A stretch of DNA of 62,174 nt from Ventosimonas gracilis (GTDB lineage: Bacteria; Pseudomonadota; Gammaproteobacteria; Pseudomonadales; Pseudomonadaceae). The position numbers and the translations under genes were made by a program. Positions 8,400 through 17,313 of the stretch are shown in pieces. The stretch is from contig NZ_LSZO01000184.1 of assembly GCF_001580025.1 (NCBI RefSeq), positions 1 to 62,174 of the forward strand, in the 5' to 3' direction. Position 1 is the first letter of the stretch; each line of letters opens with the position of its first letter. The notes beneath the pieces were generated by a model. The model made no database searches. It was not told the DNA's origin and saw nothing but the letters and a program-made list of their open reading frames with translations.

Positions 8400-8843
8400 T
8401 TATTTCACTTTGCTTAAATCGCCTTTAAGCGCCACGCCGGCGATAACGTTACCGGCGTGGCATTCGTAATTGGCGCTATCTTTGTACTCGTTTCTTTTAT
8501 AGAAACTAACAATATTGGTTACCGCATTGGCACCTGCATTTTTGGCGGCTGTATGCAGGGCAATAATGGCCGACTGCGCCACATATTGGCAGGCTACGGC
8601 ATCGGATTTGCCAAAGGCGTTGGTTTTTTTATTGGTGACGGAATCGCGTTGCAAGATTTGCCCTTTCGGCCCGCTGCCGGCCAAATAAAAGCGCACGCTG
8701 CCATCGATTTTACCGGCGGCTTTAGCCGCAGCAACGGCTTCTTCCAGTGGTAAATAAACGGTTCGGTCTGCCGCTAAAGCCGGTGAAGACAATAACGCGG
8801 CGATAAGTCCTGATCCTATTGCGTGTTTCAGTGCTTTCATCAT
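8400..8843 (-). CDS. Small secreted protein, 'excinuclease ATPase subunit'-labelled family
   Basis: I place the start at 8843 because AGGAAGAGG precedes it; 8840 is also possible. The 147-residue product has a Sec signal ending in SPALA. The mature part reads like small secreted proteins that databases often mislabel as an excinuclease subunit: SVRFYLAG, ACQYVAQSAIIALHTAAKNAGANAVTNI and CHAGNVIAGVALKG. It has no ATPase motif and nothing to do with UvrA. Two conserved cysteines (ACQ and ECHAG) may form a disulfide. Function unknown. Confidence 0.65.
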   Translation of the reverse strand: MMKALKHAIGSGLIAALLSSPALAADRTVYLPLEEAVAAAKAAGKIDGSVRFYLAGSGPKGQILQRDSVTNKKTNAFGKSDAVACQYVAQSAIIALHTAAKNAGANAVTNIVSFYKRNEYKDSANYECHAGNVIAGVALKGDLSKVK

Positions 8844-8906
8844 GAACCTCTTCCTTTGATGGATATAAAAGAACACGGCAGTTTAATAACCGCCGTAAGG
8901 TTTACC

Positions 8907-8926
8907 CTCGCCCGCATGCGGGCGAG
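8907..8926. repeat. REP-like perfect palindrome, possible terminator
   Basis: CTCGCCCGCATGCGGGCGAG is a perfect 20-bp palindrome lying 9 bp beyond the stop of apeR. It resembles the other dispersed CCCTCTCC/GGAGAGGG palindromes and may end or stabilise the APE transcript. It lacks a T run. Confidence 0.55.
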
Positions 8927-8934
8927 AGGAATAT

Positions 8935-10170
8935 TTAATCTTCCCAGCGTTTAAATATCAGTGAGGTATTGATACCGCCAAAAGCAAAGTTATTGTTCAT
9001 CACATAATGGTTCTGCATTGATCTTGGCTCAAATAAATAATCTAACTCGGCACAGCGCGGGTCTACTTGGTTTAAGTTCAGCGTGGGGGCGTACCAATTG
9101 CTCTTCATCATCTCGATACTGAACCAGGATTCGAGTACACCGCAAGCGCCCAAGGTATGTCCCAGATAGCTTTTTTGCGAGCTAATCGGTATACGGCTGC
9201 CAAACAGTGCGTGTGTCGCCTGGGTTTCGGCAATATCGCCCTGTTCGGTCGCGGTGCCGTGGCCGTTGATATAGCCGATGTCTTCAGCCGCAAGCTTCGC
9301 GTCTTCTAATGCGAGTTGCATGGCGCGGGTCATGGTGGCGGGTTGCGGGCGGGTGATATGTGCGCCGTCGGAGTTACTGCCAAAGCCTACGATTTCGGCA
9401 TGGATGCGTGCGCCGCGTGCTTTGGCGTGCTCTAAGGATTCCAGTACAAAAATGCCAGCACCTTCGCCGATCACCAGGCCGTCACGGTCTTTGTCATACG
9501 GGCGCGGGGTAAGATGCGGCGTGTCGTTGCGCAGGCTGGTGGCGTACAGCGCATCAAACACCATGGCTTCGCTGGCGCAGAGTTCTTCCGCACCGCCCGC
9601 CAGCATTAAGTCTTGGTGACCGTAGCGGATGGCTTCATAGGCGTAGCCAATGCCTTGACTGCCGGAGGTGCAGGCGCTGGAGGTCGGGATGATGCGTCCT
9701 TTAAGTTCAAAAAAGATGCCGATATTGGCCGCCGTGGTGTGCGGCATCATACGTACATAGGAGTTAGCGTTTAACCCTTCGGCTACGCCCTGCAACTGCA
9801 TTTTGGCAAAGGTGCACACGTCTTTGGTGCTACCGGTAGAAGAGCCGCAAGCCACACCCATGCGGCCATCGGTGATCAGCGGATTGCCCAGCAAATCACT
9901 GTCTATCAGCGCCCGTTCCGCCGTGCGCACAGCCATTTGCGAAACGCGCCCCATGCTGCGCAGTTGTTTGCGCGTCCAATGTTCTGGCGCGGCAAAATCC
10001 ACAACCGGCGCGGCGAGACGGGTATTTAAATCGGCAAAACGTGCCCACTGCGGCATTTTGCGCACGCCGCTTTTGCCGCCTGCAAAGGCGCTTTGCACGC
10101 TGTTCCAATCCGCGCCCAAGGCGCTAATGCCCGCCATGCCGGTAATCACTACGCGCTTTACTGCTCGCAT
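8935..10170 (-). CDS. apeR: Beta-ketoacyl-ACP synthase of aryl polyene synthesis (ApeR-like)
   Basis: FabF-type ketosynthase of 411 residues. The full Cys-His-His triad is visible: Cys in TSSACTSGSQG, His in INGHGTATEQGD and His in KSYLGHTLGACG. The start is the ATG at 10170, overlapping the stop of the preceding reductase gene as TGATG; a GTG at 10176 is also in frame. In characterised APE systems ApeR is one of the ketosynthases that start or extend the polyene chain on ACP. It is the last gene of the 17-gene cluster. Symbol assigned by order and length relative to known APE clusters. Confidence 0.85.
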   Translation of the reverse strand: MRAVKRVVITGMAGISALGADWNSVQSAFAGGKSGVRKMPQWARFADLNTRLAAPVVDFAAPEHWTRKQLRSMGRVSQMAVRTAERALIDSDLLGNPLITDGRMGVACGSSTGSTKDVCTFAKMQLQGVAEGLNANSYVRMMPHTTAANIGIFFELKGRIIPTSSACTSGSQGIGYAYEAIRYGHQDLMLAGGAEELCASEAMVFDALYATSLRNDTPHLTPRPYDKDRDGLVIGEGAGIFVLESLEHAKARGARIHAEIVGFGSNSDGAHITRPQPATMTRAMQLALEDAKLAAEDIGYINGHGTATEQGDIAETQATHALFGSRIPISSQKSYLGHTLGACGVLESWFSIEMMKSNWYAPTLNLNQVDPRCAELDYLFEPRSMQNHYVMNNNFAFGGINTSLIFKRWED

Positions 10171-10898
10171 CAGCACAGCCCTCCATTGACGGCTATCACT
10201 TGACGGGTGATATAGGCCGCTTCCTTCGATAATAAAAATGCCACGGTGGCGGCGACCTCTTGCACGGTCCCCATGCGCTGAGCCGGAATGGCTTTGAGGA
10301 TTTCGGCAACCGGTACTTGTTCGTCCAGCATGTCGGTTTCAATCAGCCCGGGGGCGACGCAGTTGACGGTAATCTGCCGCTTGGCGAGTTCCACCGCCAA
10401 GGCTTTGGCTGCGCCAATAATACCCGCTTTGGCGGCGCTGTAATTCACCTGCCCACGATTGCCCATCAGGCCAGAAACCGAAGACAAGCAAACAATGCGC
10501 CCGGCGGCCCGGCGGCGAATCATCGGCATGATCAGAGGATGCAGCAGGTTGTAGAAACCGTCCAGATTGGTGCGCAGCACGCTGTCCCAATCGTGATCCG
10601 TCAAGGCGGGGAAAGCGCCGTCGCGGCTAATGCCCGCATTGAGCACCACGCCGTAATACGCGCCCTGTTGTTCAATATCGGCCGTTAACCTTGCGGCGCA
10701 CTCGGCACGGTCTGCCACATCAAATTTCAGGATGCGGGCGTTTTGCCCCAAGGCGCGGATTTGCTCCTGCACCGCCAGGGCCTGCTCGATTTGTGTGCGG
10801 CAGTGCAGCACCAGATCGTATCCACGCTGCGCGAGGGTAAGCGCAATGGCGCGACCAATGCCACGACTGGAACCGGTCACTAAAACCGTACTGCTCAA
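10170..10898 (-). CDS. apeQ: 3-oxoacyl-ACP reductase of aryl polyene synthesis (ApeQ, FabG-like)
   Basis: Short-chain dehydrogenase of 242 residues that reduces the beta-keto group in each elongation cycle with NADPH. The cofactor motif TGSSRGIG, NAG (VLNAGIS) and catalytic SSVSG...NYSAAKAG (Ser, Tyr, Lys) are all present. Translation begins at TTG 10898, whose TTGA overlaps the stop of the dehydratase gene. It is distinct from the fatty-acid FabG at 49816 and dedicated to the pigment cluster by position. Confidence 0.88.
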   Translation of the reverse strand: MSSTVLVTGSSRGIGRAIALTLAQRGYDLVLHCRTQIEQALAVQEQIRALGQNARILKFDVADRAECAARLTADIEQQGAYYGVVLNAGISRDGAFPALTDHDWDSVLRTNLDGFYNLLHPLIMPMIRRRAAGRIVCLSSVSGLMGNRGQVNYSAAKAGIIGAAKALAVELAKRQITVNCVAPGLIETDMLDEQVPVAEILKAIPAQRMGTVQEVAATVAFLLSKEAAYITRQVIAVNGGLC

Positions 10899-11350
10899 GA
10901 TAAACGCTCCTGAATAAAGGCCTGCGCATTCGGTGGCTGATAGATATTAAGCCGCGCCTCGGCTAAAAGGCGGCCATCTATTGCCAAAGTACATTCAAAA
11001 ACCGCCATACCGCTGTTATCAATCAAACTGCGTCTCGCACTCACCGTTAATTGCGCATCTAGCGGCAGATGATCGGTATGGCAATGATAACGGCGCGTAC
11101 CCAGCAAAAAGCCTAAGTCTACCGGCTTTCCTGCCCGTTTTGCCCGGCATCCTGCCCAAGCGCCAACGGCTTGTGCCATCAGCTCCAGTCCCAGCCAAGC
11201 GGGCCATGCGCCGTCATCCAAGGAATAGGGCCCAAGTTTTACTCTGACGCTTGCGATTAACTGGTCTTCATTAAAGTGGCAGACCTGATCCAGCAAAATC
11301 ATCGCGCCCGCATGCGGCAGCAGGCTAGCCAGTGGCCAATCTTCAATCAT
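10895..11350 (-). CDS. apeP: Beta-hydroxyacyl-ACP dehydratase, hotdog fold (ApeP)
   Basis: A 151-residue hotdog protein with LLPHAGAMILLDQV near the N-terminus (catalytic His region) and WLGLELMAQAVGAWAG in the central helix. Together with ApeI it forms the dehydratase that makes the conjugated double bonds in APEs. The ATG immediately follows the apeO stop codon, and its own stop overlaps the start of apeQ. Confidence 0.85.
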   Translation of the reverse strand: MIEDWPLASLLPHAGAMILLDQVCHFNEDQLIASVRVKLGPYSLDDGAWPAWLGLELMAQAVGAWAGCRAKRAGKPVDLGFLLGTRRYHCHTDHLPLDAQLTVSARRSLIDNSGMAVFECTLAIDGRLLAEARLNIYQPPNAQAFIQERLS

Positions 11351-12553
11351 CTAAGCGCTACCTGCAAAAATCAGGCTGACATTATTGCCGCCAAAGGCAA
11401 AGGAATTACTCATGGCGATACGCGCTTTGCCTGCTTTGAAGCGACTCTCGCCATCGGTCAAATGCAAAGCGGGCAGGCTTGGGTCGGCTTGCCCGTCCCA
11501 AACATGCGGTATTAAACGCCCTTCTCGATTAACTTCCGCCGACAACGTCGCCCAAAGCAAAGCCACTTCCAGCGCAGCGGCTGTACCTAAGCAGTGGCCG
11601 GTGAGCGCTTTGGTCGATGTGCAAGCCACCCCTTGCGGGAAAATCGCCTGCATGGCGCGGCTTTCCATCGCATCATTATGCCGCGTGCCGGTGCCGTGCA
11701 GATTGACCCAACCCACTTCTTCGGCGCTGATTTGTGCACTGCCCAACGCTGCTCGCATGGCCGCTTGTGCGCCCGCACCGTTCGGTTCAGGGGTGGACAT
11801 ATGGTAAGCGTCCGAACTGCCCGCGCCACCTAAAAAAGCCACGGCAGGCAAGGCGGGCCGCTCACGCGTCATCACAAACAATACCGCCGCTTCGCCGATA
11901 TTGATTCCACTGCGATTTTTCGAAAACGGGCGGCACAGCGCCTCATCGACGGCTTCCAGCGCAGTAAAGCCATTGATGGTTAAGCGGCACAGATTATCCG
12001 CGCCGCCACAGAGCACCGCATCGCAAAGATCAAGCTTTAGTAATCGCTGTGCAGACAGCAACGCACGAGCGCTGGAGGTGCAGGCGGTGGACAGCGTATA
12101 GGCGGCGTTTTGCGTACCCAGATAGCGGCTTAAAAACGCAGCCGGAGCGGACAGTTCTTGCCTGCGATAATCGTAATCGGCAGGAAAGGCGCCCTGCTGC
12201 GCCAAGGTCTTAAAAGCAGGCAGATTGTCATTAACCGCCGAAGTGCTGGTACCTAAAACGATAGCCACGCGGCTTGCGCCATAGCGGTTAATGACTTGCG
12301 TGACCTGGCTTTCTATCTGCAAAAAAGCGGCCAGCAGCAACTGATTATTGCGACTGTGATAATAAGCGGGCAGATGTTCGCTAATAAGCGGCAATTCGCC
12401 GTTAAAGCGGCCCAAGGTTAAACAGCGGTCAGACAACCAGCCGCTTTGCAAACGCATGCCGCTGCTATCACCGGCAAAAGCACGCGCGGCGACTTGCGGT
12501 AAACCTTCACCCAAAGCGCAAACGATAGCGGGACAGCTTAACCAAGTATGAAT
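11351..12553 (-). CDS. apeO: Beta-ketoacyl-ACP synthase of aryl polyene synthesis (ApeO), probable ATT start
   Basis: FabF-type ketosynthase with the full triad: Cys in LSTACTSSARAL, His in NLHGTGTRHND and His in KALTGHCLGTAAAL. ApeO pairs with the ApeC chain-length factor. The first conventional start is TTG 12514, but that truncates the N-terminus. The family-like start IHTWLSCPAIVCALGEGL continues 14 codons upstream, to a perfect AGGAGG at 12559-12564. No ATG, GTG or TTG lies in between; the codons after the SD are ATT ATT CAT. I therefore place the start at ATT 12553 (400 aa); ATT 12556 is possible. A sequencing error that hides an ATG is the main alternative. Confidence 0.82.
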   Translation of the reverse strand: MHTWLSCPAIVCALGEGLPQVAARAFAGDSSGMRLQSGWLSDRCLTLGRFNGELPLISEHLPAYYHSRNNQLLLAAFLQIESQVTQVINRYGASRVAIVLGTSTSAVNDNLPAFKTLAQQGAFPADYDYRRQELSAPAAFLSRYLGTQNAAYTLSTACTSSARALLSAQRLLKLDLCDAVLCGGADNLCRLTINGFTALEAVDEALCRPFSKNRSGINIGEAAVLFVMTRERPALPAVAFLGGAGSSDAYHMSTPEPNGAGAQAAMRAALGSAQISAEEVGWVNLHGTGTRHNDAMESRAMQAIFPQGVACTSTKALTGHCLGTAAALEVALLWATLSAEVNREGRLIPHVWDGQADPSLPALHLTDGESRFKAGKARIAMSNSFAFGGNNVSLIFAGSA

Positions 12554-12564
12554 AATAACCTCCT
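12551..12564 (-). promoter_or_regulatory. RBS and probable ATT start codon of apeO
   Basis: On the minus strand AGGAGG (12559-12564) is followed by TT and then ATT ATT. The second ATT lies 5 nt from the SD, an acceptable spacing. Known natural ATT starts, such as infC, are autoregulated by IF3; whether that applies here is speculation. Confidence 0.6.
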
Positions 12565-12600
12565 GCCTGCCTTTAGGCTGACTGCCTGATATAACGCATG

Positions 12601-13146
12601 CTACTTAATATCTGGATTTGTGAGCGGGCGCACTTGCCAAATAATTCCACTTTTGTGGTCTTTAATAGAAAATAAATTGGGCTGACTTAACCCGTTTTGC
12701 CAAATAACCGTCCAGCGCAAACGCGAATTTTCTTTGAGCACCCATTTATCCATAAAAACATTCACATCATACTGCGGAGAAGGATAAGCCAAGATTAAAT
12801 CGCGCGGATGCGTCCAGGCAAATAATAGTGCCGCAAATAATTCACGCACCTTTTGATTGGGTGGCATAAAGCCATCATTACGCCACTTTCCATTTGCAAG
12901 AATTTGCCTGGCATCGGGAGCGCCTAATAGATTAAAACGCAACCAGCGTAAACTACCCGCTTGTTGTTGCACAACCACTTGCCATACCACAGGCTCTATG
13001 GTTTTTGGATTGATTTCCGTTACCAAGACTTGCCTCGGTGCTTGCCAAATAAACACCTCTTTCGGCACTGGCGGCGAATGCGATGCACAGCCTGCCAGGG
13101 CGAGCAGTAATACAGCATAAACGCTGCTTCTTAAATACAGCATCAT
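12601..13146 (-). CDS. DUF3261-like lipoprotein of the aryl polyene cluster
   Basis: Starts at tandem ATGs (13146 and 13143) and has a lipoprotein signal MMLYLRSSVYAVLLLALAGC. The 181-residue product has no catalytic motif that I recognise; segments such as LRWLRFNLLGAPDARQIL match my memory of the DUF3261 lipoproteins of APE clusters (ApeN position). Probably an outer-membrane lipoprotein that helps deliver or anchor the pigment, working with the LolA-like and MMPL proteins encoded upstream. Confidence 0.7.
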   Translation of the reverse strand: MMLYLRSSVYAVLLLALAGCASHSPPVPKEVFIWQAPRQVLVTEINPKTIEPVVWQVVVQQQAGSLRWLRFNLLGAPDARQILANGKWRNDGFMPPNQKVRELFAALLFAWTHPRDLILAYPSPQYDVNVFMDKWVLKENSRLRWTVIWQNGLSQPNLFSIKDHKSGIIWQVRPLTNPDIK

Positions 13147-13153
13147 TGATTGA

Positions 13154-14389
13154 CTAACCCGCACGGCACAGTTCAGAGAGCATGCGCAGTCGCCTTTTGG
13201 GTTCAGCCACAAAAGGATTATTGGTATCCCAAGCGTACCCTGCCAGAATGGAACATACCATGCTGCGAATTTGTGGATTAGCCTTGGCCCTGTCATAAAA
13301 CACAACCTGTTGAAACTCGCCGCTGTACCAACCTTCAACATAAGCACGAAATGTATCTATACCCAGTTGCAAAGGCTCGGCAAAGTCTTTTTGCCAATCC
13401 ACTGTTTCACCCTTTAATTGCCGGTGCAATGCATCGGCTGCGAGTTTGGACGAACGTAGCGCAATGGTTACGCCGGAGGAAAATACCGGATCCAAAAATT
13501 CCGCCGCATTACCGAGCAGTGCATAACCGTTACCGTGCAGGCTGGTGACATTGGCCGAATAACCGCCCATGCTATTGACCGGCGTATCCCAAACGGCGTT
13601 TTTTAAGATACGTTTTAAATTGGGCGCTTCGCTGATCAGTCTTTGTAATGTTTGTATCTTTGTTTCGCCGTCCTCATCGAATAATTTCGGTTCACCAACG
13701 ACGCCGACCGAACAACGGCCATTGGAAAATGGAATGGTCCAATACCAAATGGCGTGTTTTTCGGGATGGACGCTAATCAAGATTTTTTCACGGTCAAACT
13801 GCGCGTCGTCAATACGGTCTTCAATATGAGTAAAAATAGCTTTGCGCGGTGGTAAGTTCGACGGGCGTTCCAAATCCAGTAAACGTGCCAAGACGCGGCC
13901 ATAACCACTGGCATCGAGCACAAAACGACTGCGCACTTGATAACTGCTGTTATCGTCCAGGTTACGCACGGTTAATAGCGGCCTATCGGTTGAAAAGTCG
14001 GCAGCGGTGACTTCTTGGCGGTAGCGGATTTGTGCGCCCTGGCGCTCGGCTTCATCGGCCAAGACTTTATCGAAGTGCGCCCGTTGTACTTGAAAAGTCG
14101 TTCCAGGACCTGGACTGAATTTATCCCTAAAATCAAACCAGCCATAACGTTCACCGCAACCAAAAGCCGCGCCGTTTTTAATTTGGAAACCGGCGGCTTT
14201 TACCGCCTCCAACATGCCCGCTTCTTCGATAAACTCCAAACAATGCGCGAGCAGACTTTCACCGATGGAAAAACGCGGGAACTGCTGGCGTTCCAATATC
14301 AAAACGTCATGGCCTTTAGCGACCAATAATGCAGCGGCGACCGCGCCGGACGGGCCTGCCCCAATAATGACAACTTCTTTATCTTGCAT
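13154..14389 (-). CDS. FAD-dependent oxidoreductase, flavin-halogenase-like, in the aryl polyene cluster
   Basis: A 411-residue flavoprotein. The N-terminal FAD motif is IIGAGPSGAVAAALL, followed by PRFSIGESLL (Glu44). WYWTIPF fits the WxWxIP motif of flavin-dependent halogenases, and Lys71 in QIKNGAAF occupies about the position of the catalytic lysine in phenol-type halogenases such as CmlS (from memory). GYALLGNAAEFLDPVFSSGV is the second FAD-contact region. It overlaps the end of the MMPL gene. Xanthomonadins are brominated and many flexirubins chlorinated, so halogenation of the aryl head is plausible; a monooxygenase or geranylgeranyl-reductase-like role is the alternative. Confidence 0.8.
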   Translation of the reverse strand: MQDKEVVIIGAGPSGAVAAALLVAKGHDVLILERQQFPRFSIGESLLAHCLEFIEEAGMLEAVKAAGFQIKNGAAFGCGERYGWFDFRDKFSPGPGTTFQVQRAHFDKVLADEAERQGAQIRYRQEVTAADFSTDRPLLTVRNLDDNSSYQVRSRFVLDASGYGRVLARLLDLERPSNLPPRKAIFTHIEDRIDDAQFDREKILISVHPEKHAIWYWTIPFSNGRCSVGVVGEPKLFDEDGETKIQTLQRLISEAPNLKRILKNAVWDTPVNSMGGYSANVTSLHGNGYALLGNAAEFLDPVFSSGVTIALRSSKLAADALHRQLKGETVDWQKDFAEPLQLGIDTFRAYVEGWYSGEFQQVVFYDRAKANPQIRSMVCSILAGYAWDTNNPFVAEPKRRLRMLSELCRAG

Positions 14390-16697
14390 ATTTTAAATTT
14401 CCTTTATGGCAAACCCAAAGCGACAATAACAACGAAAACCCTACCCCCAAGGCAACCGTCAAACCAAAACCGGCTAAAACCGGTGTTTGTGAAAGGCTAA
14501 GCAAACCAAAGGATAAAAGAGTCGTTGCTGCGCTTAATAATACCGAGACAAAACTAACCGCCGCGCCACCTGCGCCTTGGTACATAAAAATGGCGTAGTC
14601 TACGCCAAGTGCGGAAACCAGCAGCAGGCCAAACAGGGAAAACAAGGTTAAAGGTTGTCCCAACCAACCCAGCACGGCAAGGCTAAGCACGGCGCCGAGC
14701 AGCGGCACGGCGAGAATGCGCCAGACTGCGGCGCGCCCTAAGCCCCACCAGAGCAGCAAGGCGGCGGCCAGATAAGAGAGCAGTTTTAACTCCCCGGCTT
14801 TAACCCTTGTTGCGCTAAAGAGTTGATTAAGCTCGCCGCTTTGGTCAATCAGGCTAACGCCTGGGATAGCTTCAGCAACGGCGTTTAATGCGGCAACATC
14901 AGACAGATTAAACAGTGTAACCAGCGCCGCACTTTGCCCTTGGTATTGCCCCAGCCACAGGCTGCGCCAGCGTTCGGAAGCGGTGCCCTGTAAGGCGCTG
15001 TCGATGGAGACCGGTGGCAATTGCTGCACCGAGGCAAGCTCTGCCTGTAAGGCTGCAAGCGGGATACCCAGATCCAGTAACGGCTGCAAAAGCTGCGGAT
15101 TTTCTGCCCAACCCGCCAGTTCATTTTGCAGCGAGCGCTGCAAAGCAACGGGCGCGAGCAGTTGACTCAGTGCGTTGTACGCGCCCAATTCGCCGCGCTG
15201 CACCAATTGATCCAACTCGCCGGCAAGCTGCGCCTGTCGTTGCAGCAAGCTGTCCTCATCCGGCGCTTGCACTAAAAAAAATTGGCTGGTGGGCATCAGA
15301 CCGGTTTGCTCGCCGATAATTTGTGCCTGTTGTAATAAATCCTTAGGCAGCGTAAGCCACTGGCGTAAATCATCGTGCAGCGACAGGCGCTGTAATCCGC
15401 CCAGCGTACCCAACAGCAAGGGTAGCGCCAGCATCAGTAATACGCGAGGTTTAATCTGCCGCAGCTTGAGAAGCGTTTGCGCCAGATGCAGCAAAGGCGG
15501 CCACGGACGCGGCGCAAAGCGCTCAAACCAAGCGGGCAGTTGCAGCGCCGTACAGGCAAACGCGCCGAAAAGGCCGCCCGCCGCAAAAACCGCCGTCTGT
15601 GACAGCGCAATAAACGGGGTAAACAGTAGCGCCAGATACCCTATCAGGCTGGCCATCAGGCTCATGGTCAGTGCAGGCAATACCAGGCGCAGCGCAGGCC
15701 TCGCCTGCCAAGAACCGGCATAGCTTTTACTCAGCCAGTGCAGCGGAAAATCCACCGCAACGCCTATCAAACTCGTACCAATCACCAAGGTGAGGATATG
15801 AATGGAGCCAAATACCGCCACGCACAGTACAAAGCCGCAAACCAAGCCGACCAGCACCGGCAGCAGTGCCAGCAAGGCGCGCAGGCGGCGCAAGGCGCGC
15901 AGCAACAGCAGCACAATCCCGGCCATGGAAAGACTGCCAATCAGGCTGATTTCCGCTATGGCTTGCTCTTTGCCCGCCTCGGCGTATAAAGGTCCGCCGG
16001 CGACTGAAAGTTGTGCGCCCAGCTGCGCCAAAACGGCGCGGTCTTGCTGGATTTGCTCGACCAGGCTCTGCGATGAAGGGCTAACGGCAAAGGCATCGCT
16101 TTGCGTTTGCGCGCGCAGCAAGATGGCGGTTTTTCCCGCTTGCTCAATTTGTAACGTACCGCTGGCCGGATCGTAACTTAATGCACTGCCGGGCGGCGTT
16201 TGCAGCGTACTTTGCGCATGCCGTGAAAGCCCTAACCAATCTTGCGAGATGGGCACCAGAGCGCTTAAGGAAAACGGAGCTGCCAGTTCGGCGGCGCGCT
16301 GCTTAAGATAGCTTTCAGGCTGACGCTGCAACTGCTCGAAGATGGCCTGCGGCAATAGACTTAAGCGTTGACTTCGCAACTGCTCGCGCAAACTCGCAAG
16401 GTCAATAGCAAGCTCCAGTTCGACCTGACTAAACAGCCCGCTGGCGCGCCAGCGCTGCGCCAGTAACTGCGCCGTCGCTAGTGCTTGTGTGCTATCGGCT
16501 TCAATCAGCGCCAACATCTGCCGCGCTAACGGTTGCTGCGTGCGCTGCTGCGCAAGCTTTCGCAGCGGCGCATCCTGCTGCTGCGGCAGCAGCGCCATCA
16601 AGTCGAACGAAATAGGCAAGCCATCTCGACATTGCCACGCACCCAGTGCCAGCAATAAAACCAGTGCGAGCGGGAACAAATACGGCCGCTTATTCAA
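14379..16697 (-). CDS. MMPL/RND-superfamily exporter of the aryl polyene cluster
   Basis: A 772-residue integral membrane protein with an N-terminal TM helix, a large periplasmic loop, a block of TM helices (for example IAEISLIGSLSMAGIVLLLL) including the GVDYAIF-type motif of the second half, and a second periplasmic loop. MMPL proteins move lipids or polyketides across the inner membrane; in APE clusters the equivalent is ApeM. It overlaps the LolA-like gene by 8 nt and the flavoprotein gene by 11 nt, so all three are translationally linked. Confidence 0.88.
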   Translation of the reverse strand: MNKRPYLFPLALVLLLALGAWQCRDGLPISFDLMALLPQQQDAPLRKLAQQRTQQPLARQMLALIEADSTQALATAQLLAQRWRASGLFSQVELELAIDLASLREQLRSQRLSLLPQAIFEQLQRQPESYLKQRAAELAAPFSLSALVPISQDWLGLSRHAQSTLQTPPGSALSYDPASGTLQIEQAGKTAILLRAQTQSDAFAVSPSSQSLVEQIQQDRAVLAQLGAQLSVAGGPLYAEAGKEQAIAEISLIGSLSMAGIVLLLLRALRRLRALLALLPVLVGLVCGFVLCVAVFGSIHILTLVIGTSLIGVAVDFPLHWLSKSYAGSWQARPALRLVLPALTMSLMASLIGYLALLFTPFIALSQTAVFAAGGLFGAFACTALQLPAWFERFAPRPWPPLLHLAQTLLKLRQIKPRVLLMLALPLLLGTLGGLQRLSLHDDLRQWLTLPKDLLQQAQIIGEQTGLMPTSQFFLVQAPDEDSLLQRQAQLAGELDQLVQRGELGAYNALSQLLAPVALQRSLQNELAGWAENPQLLQPLLDLGIPLAALQAELASVQQLPPVSIDSALQGTASERWRSLWLGQYQGQSAALVTLFNLSDVAALNAVAEAIPGVSLIDQSGELNQLFSATRVKAGELKLLSYLAAALLLWWGLGRAAVWRILAVPLLGAVLSLAVLGWLGQPLTLFSLFGLLLVSALGVDYAIFMYQGAGGAAVSFVSVLLSAATTLLSFGLLSLSQTPVLAGFGLTVALGVGFSLLLSLWVCHKGNLKYAR

Positions 16698-17313
16698 AAA
16701 GCCTCGCTTCTTCAGCGGTTAGACGGGTATCGGCTTTGCTATTTTGCAGTCTGATGACGGTGCGCTCGCCGCTGGTTTCAAACAGTTCAACCTTGGATAA
16801 CAGCGCCCCACCGTTGATTTGGATACGGGTAAAAATCTGCTTGAGCAGGGCCGTTTTTGGCGTGAGCGTCAATTGCCAATCCTCACTGTTACCGTTTAAA
16901 GCCAGCTGAAACTGTTTGTGCAGTTCATCCGTATCGCCTTGCAGCACATCCAAAAATAAGCGGGTTTGCCGACTGTCTTGCCCGGCCTGCAATTGCCACT
17001 TTCCGTCTTGGGTTTCAAGCGCCAAGCCGTCCTTCGTGATACGAAGGCGCTGCTTGATCGGCACGGTTAAATCCCACAATATGCCGTGCTTATTCGAGAA
17101 GCAAAATTGCCCCAGCCCCACCAGTGGTATCGGCAGACCGGCGATGTATTTTTCCTGCGAAAAGTCGCCGCGTACTACCGGCGTTTGTTGCAGTTTTTGT
17201 TGTAAATCCGATAAATCAAAGGCTAGCGCAGGCCAGCTAGACACTAGCAGCAAGCAGAGCAAAACCAGCCCTCTGCCAAAGCCCTCAGGGCTTTTCGTAA
17301 ACGATAAAATCAT
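16690..17313 (-). CDS. LolA-like periplasmic carrier of the aryl polyene cluster
   Basis: A 207-residue secreted protein with a signal ending SSWPALA. The mature N-terminus FDLSDLQQKLQQTPVVRGDFSQEKYIAGL fits the LolA-like fold (outer-membrane lipoprotein carrier related). It probably shuttles a lipidic APE intermediate between the inner-membrane exporter and the outer membrane (ApeL position). The ATG overlaps the thioesterase stop as ATGA. Confidence 0.82.
   Translation of the reverse strand: MILSFTKSPEGFGRGLVLLCLLLVSSWPALAFDLSDLQQKLQQTPVVRGDFSQEKYIAGLPIPLVGLGQFCFSNKHGILWDLTVPIKQRLRITKDGLALETQDGKWQLQAGQDSRQTRLFLDVLQGDTDELHKQFQLALNGNSEDWQLTLTPKTALLKQIFTRIQINGGALLSKVELFETSGERTVIRLQNSKADTRLTAEEARLFE

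Noticed and set aside
8400-8843. Excinuclease subunit
   Set aside because: A database label for this family; the protein is small, secreted and lacks any ATPase or zinc motif.
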